Below, in pieces: positions 1 through 8,941 of a stretch of DNA of 64,000 nt. The number at the start of each line of letters is the position of its first letter. The first letter of the stretch is position 1. The DNA lies in the NCBI GenBank assembly GCA_019638515.1, contig JAHBTS010000004.1, positions 124,001 to 188,000 on the forward strand, in the 5' to 3' direction. The position numbers and the translations under genes are program-made. Source of the DNA: Chitinophagales bacterium (GTDB lineage Bacteria; Bacteroidota; Bacteroidia; Chitinophagales; LD1). The notes beneath the pieces are model-generated. The model was not told the origin of the DNA. It was given only the letters and a program-made list of their open reading frames with translations, and did not search any database.

Positions 1-1281
1 TGTGGAACTAATGGTGGGCCAGTTAACGTATTGGTATGGAGTTGTTCCTCCGCTTACGGTAACGGTTGCTGTACCATTATTTAAGCCACAGTTGGCATCG
101 GTTTTTGCTACAGAAGCCGTTAGCGGTGTAGGTTGATTAAGTGTAAACTGTGCTGTGGAGGTACAAATATTGTCTGTTACGGTAACGGTATAGGTTCCTG
201 CCGTTAAACCAATGGCTGTTTGTGTTGTTTGTCCGGTACTCCACGTATAACTATACGGACCAAAGCCTCCCGAGGGGTTTGCCTGTATGCTGCCATTGTT
301 ACCACCATTGCAAGGTGGCTGAGTTGGGGTAGATGCAATACTAATTGGATTGGCAATTTGTACTTGTTTGGTAGCAACCGAAGAACAGCCATTAAAATCT
401 GTTACCGTAAGTGTTGCTGTATAATTGCCGGCAGTTGTGTAAAGGTGTTTTACGTTGGCATTGGCAAACGTTGGATTGTTGTTTACAAGAATAGTTCCAT
501 CGCCAAAATCCCAACGAAGGCTCTGATATTGAGCCAACGAAGCTTGATAGCATGGGTTTACAAAATCAAAACTTACTGAATCGCCTCTACATTTTTTTCC
601 GGCATTAGACACTAAGAAATCAATAAACAAATCGTATTGAAAGTTGCTGTAATAGCAATCTTCTTGAGAGAAATTATAGAAACCAAACCTTCCCGGTTTA
701 AAGCAATCTGTAACATCAAAAATTAAATTTCCATCTACATAAATGATAGCTCTGGTATAGGTTAGCCTCAACTCAAAAGCGTGGTTGTAATTTCTTTGCC
801 AGCCCGGCCCACCAAAAGTGTTTTGCACCACTGTAAACTCCGGTGTGTTTTGGTGCGACCAAAAGGTAGTATTGTATTGGCTTGGGGGTATTGTACCCAA
901 AACACGGTTGATAGACATGCCGCTTTGTGCCGAATTTTGGTTTTCCTCTTTCCAATCAAACAGCCAACAATCATAATCGTCTATCGGGCCCATTGGGTTT
1001 AAAAAACTAAATACAAAGCCCATATAGTCATCATCATCGTCTGTGGTTCTAAATCTTCCTGTAACTTTCACATTCATTAAATCGAATGGAGAAACAAAGT
1101 AGGTGTTGTCGCCATTTACGGTTTGGCGCACCGAAGAGCCGCCTCCTTGCACCACCCAGTTGCCATTTGCCGGTTGCCCGACTTTTGTCCATGTATTAAA
1201 ATCTACATTGGTGATACACTGCGAAAAAAGTTGAGTATGCGCTAAAATAAACGCAAAGAGTATGTGTAAAAGTCTTTTCAC
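1..1281 (-). CDS. Secreted SprB-repeat/PKD adhesin-like protein, N-terminal part (runs off left edge)
   Basis: The reading frame is open from a GTG start at 1281 to the window edge, so only about 427 N-terminal residues are present. The first ~20 residues form a signal peptide (Lys-Arg followed by a Leu/Ile/Phe-rich core, ending near LFSQ). Residues ~20-215 are Asp-rich, with a DDDDDY stretch, and resemble the C-terminal lectin-like domain of thrombospondins. A PKD domain follows (WDFGDG near residue 257). A SprB-type repeat lies at ~315-370 (PCNGGNNGSI...GTYTVTVTD), and a second begins at the edge (NCGLNNGTATV). These are known modules of Bacteroidota surface and gliding adhesins, usually exported by type IX secretion. 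The GTG start is supported by the signal peptide and by a well-placed promoter at 1313-1342. Substrate and binding partner are unknown. Confidence 0.85.
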   Translation of the reverse strand, partial: MKRLLHILFAFILAHTQLFSQCITNVDFNTWTKVGQPANGNWVVQGGGSSVRQTVNGDNTYFVSPFDLMNVKVTGRFRTTDDDDDYMGFVFSFLNPMGPIDDYDCWLFDWKEENQNSAQSGMSINRVLGTIPPSQYNTTFWSHQNTPEFTVVQNTFGGPGWQRNYNHAFELRLTYTRAIIYVDGNLIFDVTDCFKPGRFGFYNFSQEDCYYSNFQYDLFIDFLVSNAGKKCRGDSVSFDFVNPCYQASLAQYQSLRWDFGDGTILVNNNPTFANANVKHLYTTAGNYTATLTVTDFNGCSSVATKQVQIANPISIASTPTQPPCNGGNNGSIQANPSGGFGPYSYTWSTGQTTQTAIGLTAGTYTVTVTDNICTSTAQFTLNQPTPLTASVAKTDANCGLNNGTATVTVSGGTTPYQYVNWPTISST

Positions 1282-1312
1282 TAAAAATATAGATGGGTTA
1301 AAAATTGGTTGC

Positions 1313-1342
1313 CGAATATAGTAATTAGAGGCGTGTATGCAA
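1313..1342 (-). promoter_or_regulatory. Promoter of the SprB/PKD gene (TTG-N19-TATATTCG)
   Basis: On the minus strand TTG (1342-1340) is followed after 19 bases by TATATTCG (1320-1313). This fits the Bacteroidota housekeeping layout TTG-N17-23-TAnnTTTG with C replacing the third T. It lies 31 bases upstream of the GTG start. Confidence 0.6.
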
Positions 1343-1394
1343 ATTTGCGTTGCATACTCCAAGTAAAGAATATTGGATACTAAGCTTATTTTAG

Positions 1395-2837
1395 CTATAC
1401 CTTGCTTTCTTTCGCAGTTTGTGCTTGCTTAGCTCCTGTTGTATCTCTGCGCACAACGCGTGCCATCAACTCGGCTTCGCAAACCATTTTGCTGCCCACA
1501 AAGGCTGTTCCTTTCATTTCTACTATGCCCCTACGAACGGGAGAAAGCAGCTCCATTTTTAAGATAAGCGTATCGCCCGGTACAACTTTCTGCTTAAATT
1601 TTGCCTTGTCTATTTTTAAAAAATAGGTGTCGTAGTTTTCCGGATCGGGGTATTCGCGCAACACCAAAATACCGCCTGTTTGCGCTAGTGCTTCTATTTG
1701 TAATACTCCAGGCATTACCGGATTATCGGGAAAATGACCTTGGAAAAATTCTTCATTAAAAGTTACATTTTTTACACCCACTACTTCCTTTTCATTCAGC
1801 TTAATAATTTTATCTACCAAGGCAAAAGGATAACGGTGCGGCAGCATGCGTTTTATCTGCACCGAATCGTAAATGGGCGGTTCGTTTACATCGTATTCCG
1901 GAGCATCGTCTAGCAAACGAGCCTTTTTGATGTATGCTTTTATTTTTTTTCCAAACTCTATGTTGGATTTGTGCCCCGGGCGGGTGGCTATTATTTGTGC
2001 ATTAAACGGTATGCCTACCAATGCCAAATCGCCCATAATATCTAGTAATTTGTGGCGGGCAGGTTCGTTGGCATGGCGTAGCTTTACATTATTGAGTATT
2101 CCTTCTTCTACTACTTTAATATCCGGTTTTTGAAAGATTGCCGCTAAGCGGGCAACTTCTTTTTCTTCAATTTGTTTATCTACCACCACAATGGCATTGT
2201 TTAAATCTCCGCCTTTAATAAGTCCTGCATCTAGCAGCATTTCTAATTCGTGTAGAAAACAAAAAGTGCGTGCGCTGGCAAATTCCTTTTTAAAATCGTT
2301 GAGGTGGTCGAGCGATGCGTGTTGCTGGCCAAGAATTGGCGATTGGTAATCTATCATTGCCGTTACGCGATAATGGTCGCTCGGCATAGCAAGCATTTCT
2401 ACTCCGTTTTCCTTGTCTATATATGAAATCGGATTTCTTAGTTCAAATACTTCGCGCAGTTCGCTTTGTTCTTGCAGTCCGGCACTTTCCAAGGCCTCAA
2501 TAAACGGTGCTGAACTTCCATCCATAATGGGAATTTCCATTCCGTTCAATTCAATTAAAAGATTATCTATTTGCAAGCCAAGGCAAGCTGCCATGAGGTG
2601 CTCTACGGTGGCTACTTTAACTCCGTTTTTATCTAAAGTGGTTCCTCTATCTACGCTTACTACCAAATCTACATCTGCTGGCACAATTGGTTTTTCGGGC
2701 AAATCTATCCGCTGAAACTTAATGCCGTGGTTGGGAGCTGCGGGAAGAAAATTGATGGTAACGTGTTGCCCGGTATGTAAGCCCACTCCGGAGATTGAAA
2801 CGGCTTTCTTAATTGTTTGTTGATTGGTAGAGTTCAT
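1395..2837 (-). CDS. lpxC-fabZ: Bifunctional UDP-3-O-acyl-GlcNAc deacetylase / 3-hydroxyacyl-ACP dehydratase
   Basis: A fused enzyme of about 480 residues. The N-terminal ~300 residues are LpxC, the zinc deacetylase that commits precursors to lipid A synthesis (SGVGLHTG near the N-terminus; the HKLLDIMGDLAL segment holds conserved zinc and catalytic residues). The C-terminal ~150 residues are a FabZ hot-dog dehydratase (LPHRYPFALVD, then GHFPDNPVMPG with the catalytic His). This fusion is typical of Bacteroidota. A longer frame reaches 2888, but the ATG at 2837 (MNSTNQQTIKKAV) matches the usual LpxC N-terminus, so I chose it. It follows lpxD by 78 bases in the same direction, probably as one operon. 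The lpxA gene that often follows in this phylum is not here. Confidence 0.95.
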   Translation of the reverse strand: MNSTNQQTIKKAVSISGVGLHTGQHVTINFLPAAPNHGIKFQRIDLPEKPIVPADVDLVVSVDRGTTLDKNGVKVATVEHLMAACLGLQIDNLLIELNGMEIPIMDGSSAPFIEALESAGLQEQSELREVFELRNPISYIDKENGVEMLAMPSDHYRVTAMIDYQSPILGQQHASLDHLNDFKKEFASARTFCFLHELEMLLDAGLIKGGDLNNAIVVVDKQIEEKEVARLAAIFQKPDIKVVEEGILNNVKLRHANEPARHKLLDIMGDLALVGIPFNAQIIATRPGHKSNIEFGKKIKAYIKKARLLDDAPEYDVNEPPIYDSVQIKRMLPHRYPFALVDKIIKLNEKEVVGVKNVTFNEEFFQGHFPDNPVMPGVLQIEALAQTGGILVLREYPDPENYDTYFLKIDKAKFKQKVVPGDTLILKMELLSPVRRGIVEMKGTAFVGSKMVCEAELMARVVRRDTTGAKQAQTAKESKV

Positions 2838-2915
2838 TACTAATATGTATAGATAATTTTGTTTAAAGCCTAAAAATAGCCACTGCAAACTTATCTATAA
2901 TTTACGGAAGATGAA

Positions 2916-3947
2916 CTATTGTTGTCCATTCAGCTTTTTCTCTAACTGCGCTACCTTTTTAATTAGCTCCGGCAATTGCTTGAGTGCTGCCAGTTGGCGA
3001 TAGTGCTCGCGTGCATCCATTGCCGGTGTACCCGAAAGTCCTTTGTTGGGTTCCTCAACATTTTTTATTACTGCTGCCTGCGCTTGTATTTTGGTACCAT
3101 CGGCAATTACCAAGTGTCCGGTAATGCCGGCTTGGCCGCCCACCATATTATTTTTACCTATTTTGGTACTTCCCGAAACGCCAACCAATGCTGCCATAAC
3201 GGTGTTTTCGCCTACTTCTACATTGTGTGCTATTTGAATAAGGTTATCTAACTTCACACCATCTTTAATAAAAGTAGAACCGAGAGTAGCCCTGTCTATA
3301 CAAGTATTGGCACCAATTTCTACATCGCTCCCCACAATTACATTTCCTACATGGTGAATTTTTTGATAGGTGCCATCGGGCTGTGGCGCAAAACCAAATC
3401 CATCGGCACCAACAACGGCTCCCGAATGAATAATGGTGCGCTCGCCCACCACACAATGGTGATATACTTTTGCTCCGGAATATAACACTGCATTGTCGCC
3501 TATTTCGCAATAATCGCCTATAAAAACATGTGGATATATTTTTACGTTCTTGCCTATTTTTACATGGTTGCCCACAAAGGCAAATTCTGCAATAGATGCA
3601 CCTTCGCCCACGGTGGTACCTTCGCCCACGCGACTCCATTCTGCAACACCATTTTTACCTTGAGCACTCTGGCTATACAGCGAAAGCAAAGTAGATAATC
3701 CCAAATATGGATCGGCAACCCGAATAATTGCCGCCACATTTTTGCTTTTTACCACTAAATTTTCGTTTACGATAAGTGCGGCAGCTGTTACATTTTCGGC
3801 ATATACCTCGTATTTAGGATTGCTGATAAACGTAAGAGAAGCGGTATCGGATTCTTCTATTTTAGAAAGTTTTGAAACCAACGCATCGGGGTTTCCTTCC
3901 AGCTTTCCATTAATTACCTCGCAAATTTGGCGAGCAGTGAATTGCAT
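2916..3947 (-). CDS. lpxD: UDP-3-O-(3-hydroxyacyl)glucosamine N-acyltransferase
   Basis: This 343-residue protein has the LpxD layout: an N-terminal uridine-binding domain (residues ~1-100), a long left-handed beta-helix of hexapeptide repeats (~105-300, recurring I/V-G-x4 units), and a short C-terminal helical tail ending in KKVAQLEKKLNGQQ. The catalytic His is expected in the IAHNVEVG segment. It adds the second hydroxyacyl chain to the lipid A precursor in the cytoplasm. Its length matches the family. It is the first gene of the lpxD-lpxC/fabZ pair. Confidence 0.95.
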   Translation of the reverse strand: MQFTARQICEVINGKLEGNPDALVSKLSKIEESDTASLTFISNPKYEVYAENVTAAALIVNENLVVKSKNVAAIIRVADPYLGLSTLLSLYSQSAQGKNGVAEWSRVGEGTTVGEGASIAEFAFVGNHVKIGKNVKIYPHVFIGDYCEIGDNAVLYSGAKVYHHCVVGERTIIHSGAVVGADGFGFAPQPDGTYQKIHHVGNVIVGSDVEIGANTCIDRATLGSTFIKDGVKLDNLIQIAHNVEVGENTVMAALVGVSGSTKIGKNNMVGGQAGITGHLVIADGTKIQAQAAVIKNVEEPNKGLSGTPAMDAREHYRQLAALKQLPELIKKVAQLEKKLNGQQ

Positions 3948-4111
3948 AAGCGTGTTGTATAATTTTTACCCGACATAAGTAAACGATTTTTTTCAAAAAA
4001 ATTATGTGCCTCGAATTATATTACTGTTGGCACGGTTTTAAAACAACAATATTTCTGTATAGCTTTTCGTATTTACAACAACTTATATCTTCGCCAGTAA
4101 AATTATGTAGT

Positions 4112-4507
4112 ATGAAAAAATTCTTATTTGCTTTAGTAGTATTAGCTATTGCTTTTCAAGGCTGTAAAAAAGATGCCGATAATTGGGTGGGAACCTACAA
4201 CGGACAATCGGGGCAAAATATTCAACGTGTAATTATTAGTAAGGCAAGCAACAGCACATTAAAGGTTGAACTGCAAAGCGTGTTGGGTTCTTTATACCTT
4301 ACTTATGCCGTTATTGATGCTGCAAAAATTACTTCGGCTACCAACGTAGAAGTAGATGAAGACGGACAGCTTGCCGGAGATCCTGCTACTTACAAGTTTA
4401 AAGGCACAGCAACCAGAAACGGCAATTCTATTTCAATTTTGGGCAGCGCTACCAACAAAAACAACGCCAGCGATGTAAAGTATTATTCATTTAACGGAAC
4501 TAAATAA
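4112..4507 (+). CDS. Small lipoprotein of unknown function
   Basis: I chose the ATG at 4112, which gives 131 residues beginning MKKFLFALVVLAIAFQGCKK. This is a classic lipoprotein signal with Cys at residue 17 and Lys after it. The frame can be extended to 4004, but that would bury the signal. The mature part is Ser/Thr/Asn-rich and probably a small beta-sandwich or lipocalin-like fold (alternating strands, NWVGTYNG near its start); I recognise no family. A TATCTTCG motif at 4086-4093 may be its promoter. hmgA follows after 10 bases but need not be related in function. Confidence 0.75.
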   Translation: MKKFLFALVVLAIAFQGCKKDADNWVGTYNGQSGQNIQRVIISKASNSTLKVELQSVLGSLYLTYAVIDAAKITSATNVEVDEDGQLAGDPATYKFKGTATRNGNSISILGSATNKNNASDVKYYSFNGTK

Positions 4508-4517
4508 ATTTATAGCA

Positions 4518-5675
4518 ATGCCACACTATATTAAACGAGGCGAAATTCCCCGCAAAAGACATACTCAGTTCCGCAAACCCAACGGTGGTTTATACGCAGA
4601 GCAATTGGTAAGCACCGAAGGTTTTAGCGATGTGTATTCGCTAATTTACCACACATATCCGCCAACGGTAGTAACCCAAATAGATGAACCAATAAATGTA
4701 GCACCTAGGGTTTCTAACAATAAAAATATGCAAAACCGTTGCTACAAAGGTTTTAATATAAAGCCCGAAAACGACTTTTTAAAAAGCCGCAAACCTGTTT
4801 TGGTAAACAACGATTGCCATGTTATTTTAGCTGCACCCACCAAAGGCACCGAAGGCTATTTCTATAAAAATTCCGGTGCCGATGAAATGCTTTTTATTCA
4901 CGAAGGAAAAGGTGTTCTTAAAACGGTTTATGGTGAACTGCCCTTTAGTTATGGCGATTATTTAATAGTGCCGCGTGGTACCATTTACCAAATATCCTTT
5001 GAAACCGAAAACAACCGCCTGCTTATAGTAGAAGCCTTTTCGCCCTTCCGCTATCCAAAAAGATATTGCAACCATGCCGGGCAATTGTTAGAGCATTCTC
5101 CTTTTTGCGAGCGCGATATTCGAGAGCCGCAAAACTTAACCACCCACGATGAAAAAGGCGATTTTTTAGTTTACATTAAACGAGATAATTTGCTGTATCC
5201 GTACCACTATCAATATCATCCATTTGATGCCGTAGGTTGGGATGGCTGCCACTATCCTTTTGCCTTTTCTATTCACGATTTTGAGCCCATTACCGGAAGG
5301 GTGCACTTGCCGCCTCCTATTCACCAAACTTTTGAAGCACACAACTTAGTGATATGTAGTTTTGTGCCACGCAAATACGACTACCATCCGTTGGCAATTC
5401 CTGCGCCATATCACCATAGCAACGTAGATAGCGATGAAGTGCTTTATTATGTAGATGGCGATTTTATGAGCCGTAAGCATGTAGAAAAAGGAATGATTAC
5501 CGTTCACCCAATCGGTATTCCGCACGGTCCGCATCCGGGTGCAGTAGAGCGCAGTATTGGCAAAGAAGCCACACAAGAGTTGGCGGTTATGGTAGATACT
5601 TTTAAATCGCTCTGGATTTGCGAAGATGCACTCCCAATAGAAGATGCCAATTACTACAAAAGTTGGATGGACTAA
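4518..5675 (+). CDS. hmgA: Homogentisate 1,2-dioxygenase
   Basis: The 385-residue product matches the shorter bacterial form of homogentisate dioxygenase, which opens the aromatic ring of homogentisate to maleylacetoacetate in Phe/Tyr catabolism. The N-terminus (MPHYIKRGEIPRKRHTQFR) and the cupin core are typical. Candidate iron ligands are in HHSNVDSDE (residues 299-307) and PHGPHPG (His at 336 and 339), matching the His-Glu-His set of the family. No other homogentisate-pathway gene (maleylacetoacetate isomerase, fumarylacetoacetase) is nearby. A strong hairpin terminator lies 50 bases downstream. Confidence 0.93.
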   Translation: MPHYIKRGEIPRKRHTQFRKPNGGLYAEQLVSTEGFSDVYSLIYHTYPPTVVTQIDEPINVAPRVSNNKNMQNRCYKGFNIKPENDFLKSRKPVLVNNDCHVILAAPTKGTEGYFYKNSGADEMLFIHEGKGVLKTVYGELPFSYGDYLIVPRGTIYQISFETENNRLLIVEAFSPFRYPKRYCNHAGQLLEHSPFCERDIREPQNLTTHDEKGDFLVYIKRDNLLYPYHYQYHPFDAVGWDGCHYPFAFSIHDFEPITGRVHLPPPIHQTFEAHNLVICSFVPRKYDYHPLAIPAPYHHSNVDSDEVLYYVDGDFMSRKHVEKGMITVHPIGIPHGPHPGAVERSIGKEATQELAVMVDTFKSLWICEDALPIEDANYYKSWMD

Positions 5676-5724
5676 AAAGCCGATGCAACAACAGTATATT
5701 TAAAATCAAAGCTCCCAAAAACAA

Positions 5725-5753
5725 AAAAGCCGATGAAAATTCATCGGCTTTTT
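5725..5753. terminator. Bidirectional terminator between hmgA and tRNA-Asn
   Basis: AAAAAGCCGATGA and TCATCGGCTTTTT form a perfect stem around a four-base loop, with A-runs on one side and T-runs on the other. It can stop hmgA transcripts (+) and tRNA-Asn transcripts (-). Confidence 0.8.
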
Positions 5754-5754
5754 G

Positions 5755-5828
5755 CTCCCCCTCTTGGGCTTGAACCAAGGACCCCATGATTAACAGTCAT
5801 GTGCTCTAACCAGCTGAGCTAAGGAGGA
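5755..5828 (-). tRNA. tRNA-Asn (anticodon GTT)
   Basis: The minus strand folds as a cloverleaf. The acceptor stem is TCCTCCT/AGGGGGA, the D arm contains AGCTCAGCTGGTTAGAGC, the anticodon stem CATGA/TCATG encloses loop CTGTTAA (anticodon GTT), and the T arm contains GGTTCAAGCC. The discriminator base is G. The genomic bases after it are CAA, so the terminal CCA is not encoded and must be added after transcription. Confidence 0.95.
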
Positions 5829-5847
5829 ATTCCTTTTTTAAGGACTG

Positions 5848-5878
5848 CAAATGTATAATTCTCCAATAAATCTCACAA
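5848..5878 (-). promoter_or_regulatory. Promoter of tRNA-Asn (TTG-N20-TACATTTG)
   Basis: TTG (5878-5876), 20 spacer bases, then TACATTTG (5855-5848) on the minus strand is an exact match to the Bacteroidota -33/-7 consensus. It ends 19 bases before the tRNA 5' end. Confidence 0.75.
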
Positions 5879-5912
5879 TCTTCGCGCACGAAAAAATATT
5901 AACGTATAAAAA

Positions 5913-6842
5913 ATGAGTTTACTTACCGTAGGCACCGTTGCCTTTGACGCCATCGAAACACCTTTTGGAAAAACCGATAAAATAGTGGGCGGAGCCGCTA
6001 CCTACATAGCTTGGAGCGCTTCTTTCTTTTCAAAAAAAGTAAATATTGTATCGGTAATCGGAGACGATTTCGATATGAACGAACTAGATTTGCTTAAAGA
6101 AAGAGGCGTAGATATTTCGGGTATTGAAATTAAAAAAGACAAAAAAAGTTTCTTCTGGAGCGGTAAATACCACTTGGATATGAACACCCGCGATACGCTT
6201 ACAACCGATTTGAATGTATTGCTTGAGTTTAATCCCGTAATTCCTGCCGCTTACCAAAGCAGCGATATTCTTCTTTTAGGAAATATTGATCCCAACCTCC
6301 AACTCAATGTGCTGAATCAATTAACCGCTAAGCCCAAGTTAATTATTCTCGACACCATGAATTTTTGGATGACACCAACATATAAATCTAAGCTGCTGGA
6401 AGTGTTGCAAAAAATAGATGTGCTTACCATTAACGATGCCGAAGCCCGCGAACTTTCCAATGAATATTCTTTGGTAAAAGCTGCCAAGAAAATTTTAGAA
6501 ATGGGGCCACGCTATTTGGTAATTAAAAAAGGCGAACACGGTGCGCTGCTCTTTCACGAAAATAATGTGTTTTTTGCTCCTGCGCTGCCGCTCGAAGATG
6601 TTTTTGACCCTACCGGAGCTGGCGATACTTTTGCCGGAGGTTTTGCCGGATACTTAGACAAAACCCGAGATATAAGTTTTGAAAATATGAAGCGCGCTAT
6701 TATTTACGGCTCTGCCATGGCTTCTTTTTGCGTAGAAAAATTTGGTACTGAAAAACTAAAGGAACTTACACACGCCCAAATTGAAACGCGTGTAAAAACC
6801 TTTATAGAACTAGTACAGTTCGATATAATTTTAGAAGACTAG
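5913..6842 (+). CDS. PfkB/ribokinase-family sugar kinase
   Basis: A 309-residue cytoplasmic kinase of the PfkB fold. The C-terminal signature DPTGAGDTFAGGF (around residues 230-242) holds the anion hole and catalytic Asp. The N-terminal glycine motif appears as VGGAATYIAWS. The ATG at 5913 gives the usual family length. The family phosphorylates sugars or nucleosides (ribose, adenosine, fructose and others); the sequence alone does not tell me which. It stands alone between tRNA-Asn and the MFS gene. Confidence 0.88.
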   Translation: MSLLTVGTVAFDAIETPFGKTDKIVGGAATYIAWSASFFSKKVNIVSVIGDDFDMNELDLLKERGVDISGIEIKKDKKSFFWSGKYHLDMNTRDTLTTDLNVLLEFNPVIPAAYQSSDILLLGNIDPNLQLNVLNQLTAKPKLIILDTMNFWMTPTYKSKLLEVLQKIDVLTINDAEARELSNEYSLVKAAKKILEMGPRYLVIKKGEHGALLFHENNVFFAPALPLEDVFDPTGAGDTFAGGFAGYLDKTRDISFENMKRAIIYGSAMASFCVEKFGTEKLKELTHAQIETRVKTFIELVQFDIILED

Positions 6843-6848
6843 TAGGTT

Positions 6849-6971
6849 TTACTTTACGGCAACTATTGCTGAGGGCTTCGTGTCTTTTGGCGTATCTTTT
6901 GTAGATTTTACAAAGCCGGATAGCAATGCCAATACAAAGGCAATAAAAAGTGGAGTAGCAATCTTTCTCAT
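6849..6971 (-). CDS. Possible small exported or membrane peptide (40 aa)
   Basis: A 40-residue minus-strand frame, MRKIATPLFIAFVLALLSGFVKS followed by a Lys/Asp/Pro-rich tail. It has one hydrophobic helix after a basic start, like a signal peptide or a single-pass peptide. It fills most of the 256-base gap between the PfkB kinase and the MFS gene. No clear ribosome site is visible and I recognise no homologue, so the call rests only on composition and position. Confidence 0.35.
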   Translation of the reverse strand: MRKIATPLFIAFVLALLSGFVKSTKDTPKDTKPSAIVAVK

Positions 6972-7098
6972 AGGTTTCGGTTTTGGTGAATTACTGTTTC
7001 TTTTCACCCAACACCGCGCCAATTGTCAAAGTAAAAAATTTGATTGAGAAGGATTTAAATAGTTATACTCTTTTTTGAACCGTTTTGTTTCAAAAAAA

Positions 7099-8322
7099 TT
7101 ATACTTCTTCTTCATAATTCAAATCTGTGTGGAATGTTTCTTTCATGCCATACAAAAAGAAAAACGAAATACACAAACACATTACACCCACAATGGTTGC
7201 AGCGGTAAGTATGTTGGTTTGTGTTTCAAAAAAGCGGAACAGCGCAATAATCAACACCAATGCACCTCTTACAAAATTGGGAACCGTAGTGGTAACGGTT
7301 GCCCGCAAATTGGTTCCAAACTGCTCTGCGGCAATGGTTACAAAAATTACCCAAAATCCGGTAGAAAATCCCAATGCAAAACAAAGCGCATACAGCATGT
7401 TGGCACTTATTCCAAAAGCGTTTAAAAACACCATTATGCTTACTGCAGAAAGCGCCAAAAAAATAAACATTACTTTTTTTCGGCTCTGCAATATTTGACT
7501 CAATAAGCCGCTCACCAAATCGCCCGCAACCAAACCTCCATAAGCAAACATAATTGCATTGCCCGCGCTTACTTGTTCCGAAATGTTCAATGCCTGCGCA
7601 AACTCCGGAGAAAAAGTAACTAAAATACCTACCGTAAACCACGTGGGAAAACCAATGCAAATACACCGCAAGTAGCGCAAAAAACGCTTGCTGTTTGTAA
7701 ATAAAGCCAGGAAATTTCCTCGCGAAATATTCTTGTTTTTCGATTGCTGAAACATGCCGGATTCTGCCACTCCAACCCTTAGCAGCAACAATGCCAAGCC
7801 CAAACCACCACCAATAAAGTAACACGTTCGCCAATCGAAAATTTTTGCAATAACGCCTGCAACTATTGCCCCCGAAAGCCCAACCACTGCCACTATCATG
7901 GTTCCTATTCCTCTCTTTTTTGCAGGCAAAATTTCTGATACCAAAGTAATGCCCGCACCCAATTCGCCCGCCAATCCTACACCGGCAACGAACCGCCACA
8001 GCGCGTAACCTTCTACCGATTGCACAAAACCATTGGCAATGTTGGCTACCGAATACAAAAAGATTGAACCAAACAACACGCTCAGCCTACCGCGTTTATC
8101 GCCCAATATGCCCCACAAAATGCCGCCCAGCAGCAAACCAAACATTTGCACATCCATTAAATGCAAGCCTATGTTTTTAAGTTCTTCGCCTTCAAAACCC
8201 AGCGACTGCAAACTTGCTACGCGCACTATACCAAAAAGCAGTAAATCATAAATATCTACAAAGTAGCCCAGCGAAGCCACTATTACGCTCGCAGAGAGCA
8301 GTTGGTTGTTTTCTACCTTCAT
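7099..8322 (-). CDS. Major facilitator superfamily transporter
   Basis: A 407-residue integral membrane protein with about 12 hydrophobic segments. The MFS loop 2-3 signature is present as GILGDKRGRLSVLF (residues ~72-85), and the transmembrane 4-5 region contains RFVAGVGLAGELGAG. This pattern is closest to the metabolite:H+ symporter and aromatic-acid/sugar-porter branches. The substrate is unknown. It is divergent from purE, with 103 bases between them. Confidence 0.85.
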   Translation of the reverse strand: MKVENNQLLSASVIVASLGYFVDIYDLLLFGIVRVASLQSLGFEGEELKNIGLHLMDVQMFGLLLGGILWGILGDKRGRLSVLFGSIFLYSVANIANGFVQSVEGYALWRFVAGVGLAGELGAGITLVSEILPAKKRGIGTMIVAVVGLSGAIVAGVIAKIFDWRTCYFIGGGLGLALLLLRVGVAESGMFQQSKNKNISRGNFLALFTNSKRFLRYLRCICIGFPTWFTVGILVTFSPEFAQALNISEQVSAGNAIMFAYGGLVAGDLVSGLLSQILQSRKKVMFIFLALSAVSIMVFLNAFGISANMLYALCFALGFSTGFWVIFVTIAAEQFGTNLRATVTTTVPNFVRGALVLIIALFRFFETQTNILTAATIVGVMCLCISFFFLYGMKETFHTDLNYEEEV

Positions 8323-8425
8323 CCGTTTTTATACTTACACGAATTAAAAAAAATTGTGGCAGCAACTTCAACTCAATTCATTTTTAAAATGTAGGTTTGG
8401 CTCACACATTATCAAATTAAAAAAA

Positions 8426-8941
8426 ATGAATCCTTTGGTAGGAATAGTGATGGGCAGTCAAAGCGATTTGCGCATCATGCAAGAAGCGGCCGATATACTA
8501 CACGAACTACAAATTCCTTTTGAACTAACTGTTGTAAGTGCGCACAGAACTCCGCAGCGCTTAATGGATTATGCCTCTGCTGCCGCAGCACGCGGCTTAA
8601 AAGTGGTAGTAGCCGGAGCCGGAGGCGCAGCACACCTGCCCGGCATGATTGCTGCGGTAACTGCTTTGCCTGTAATTGGCGTTCCGGTTAAATCTTCTAA
8701 CTCTATTGATGGGTGGGATTCTGTACTTTCTATCCTTCAAATGCCGGCAGGAGTGCCGGTGGCAACCGTAGCTTTAAACGGTGCCAAAAATGCCGGATTA
8801 CTGGCAGCTCAAATTATTGGAGCCAACGATGCCGAACTTTACAAACGAATAGAAAACTATAAAAAACAACTGGCAGAAAAAGTGCTTCATTCTGTTCGTG
8901 AATTAAAAATTGCCGGCTATACAAATGATTTTGACGAATAA
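8426..8941 (+). CDS. purE: 5-(carboxyamino)imidazole ribonucleotide mutase
   Basis: 171 residues from the ATG at 8426; an upstream extension to 8354 lacks family features. The class I PurE signatures are clear: GIVMGSQSDLRIM at the N-terminus, SAHRTPQRL (catalytic His), GAGGAAHLPGM, and GVPVKSSNSIDGWDS. It rearranges N5-CAIR to CAIR in de novo purine synthesis and usually forms an octamer. purK is not adjacent. The next gene overlaps its 3' end. Confidence 0.96.
   Translation: MNPLVGIVMGSQSDLRIMQEAADILHELQIPFELTVVSAHRTPQRLMDYASAAAARGLKVVVAGAGGAAHLPGMIAAVTALPVIGVPVKSSNSIDGWDSVLSILQMPAGVPVATVALNGAKNAGLLAAQIIGANDAELYKRIENYKKQLAEKVLHSVRELKIAGYTNDFDE

Noticed and set aside
5674-5736. Direct repeat of AAAAAGCCGATG near the hmgA end
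   Set aside because: The second copy is one arm of the terminator; the first alone forms no structure, so it is probably a chance or decayed copy.
7071-7097. Possible terminator after the MFS gene
   Set aside because: A nine-base A/T stem exists but has no GC pairs of note and no T-run after it on the minus strand.
7226-7999. Long antisense frame inside the MFS gene
   Set aside because: It is rich in Cys, Trp and basic residues and lies wholly inside a clear transporter gene in another frame, as do most other long opposite-frame ORFs here.
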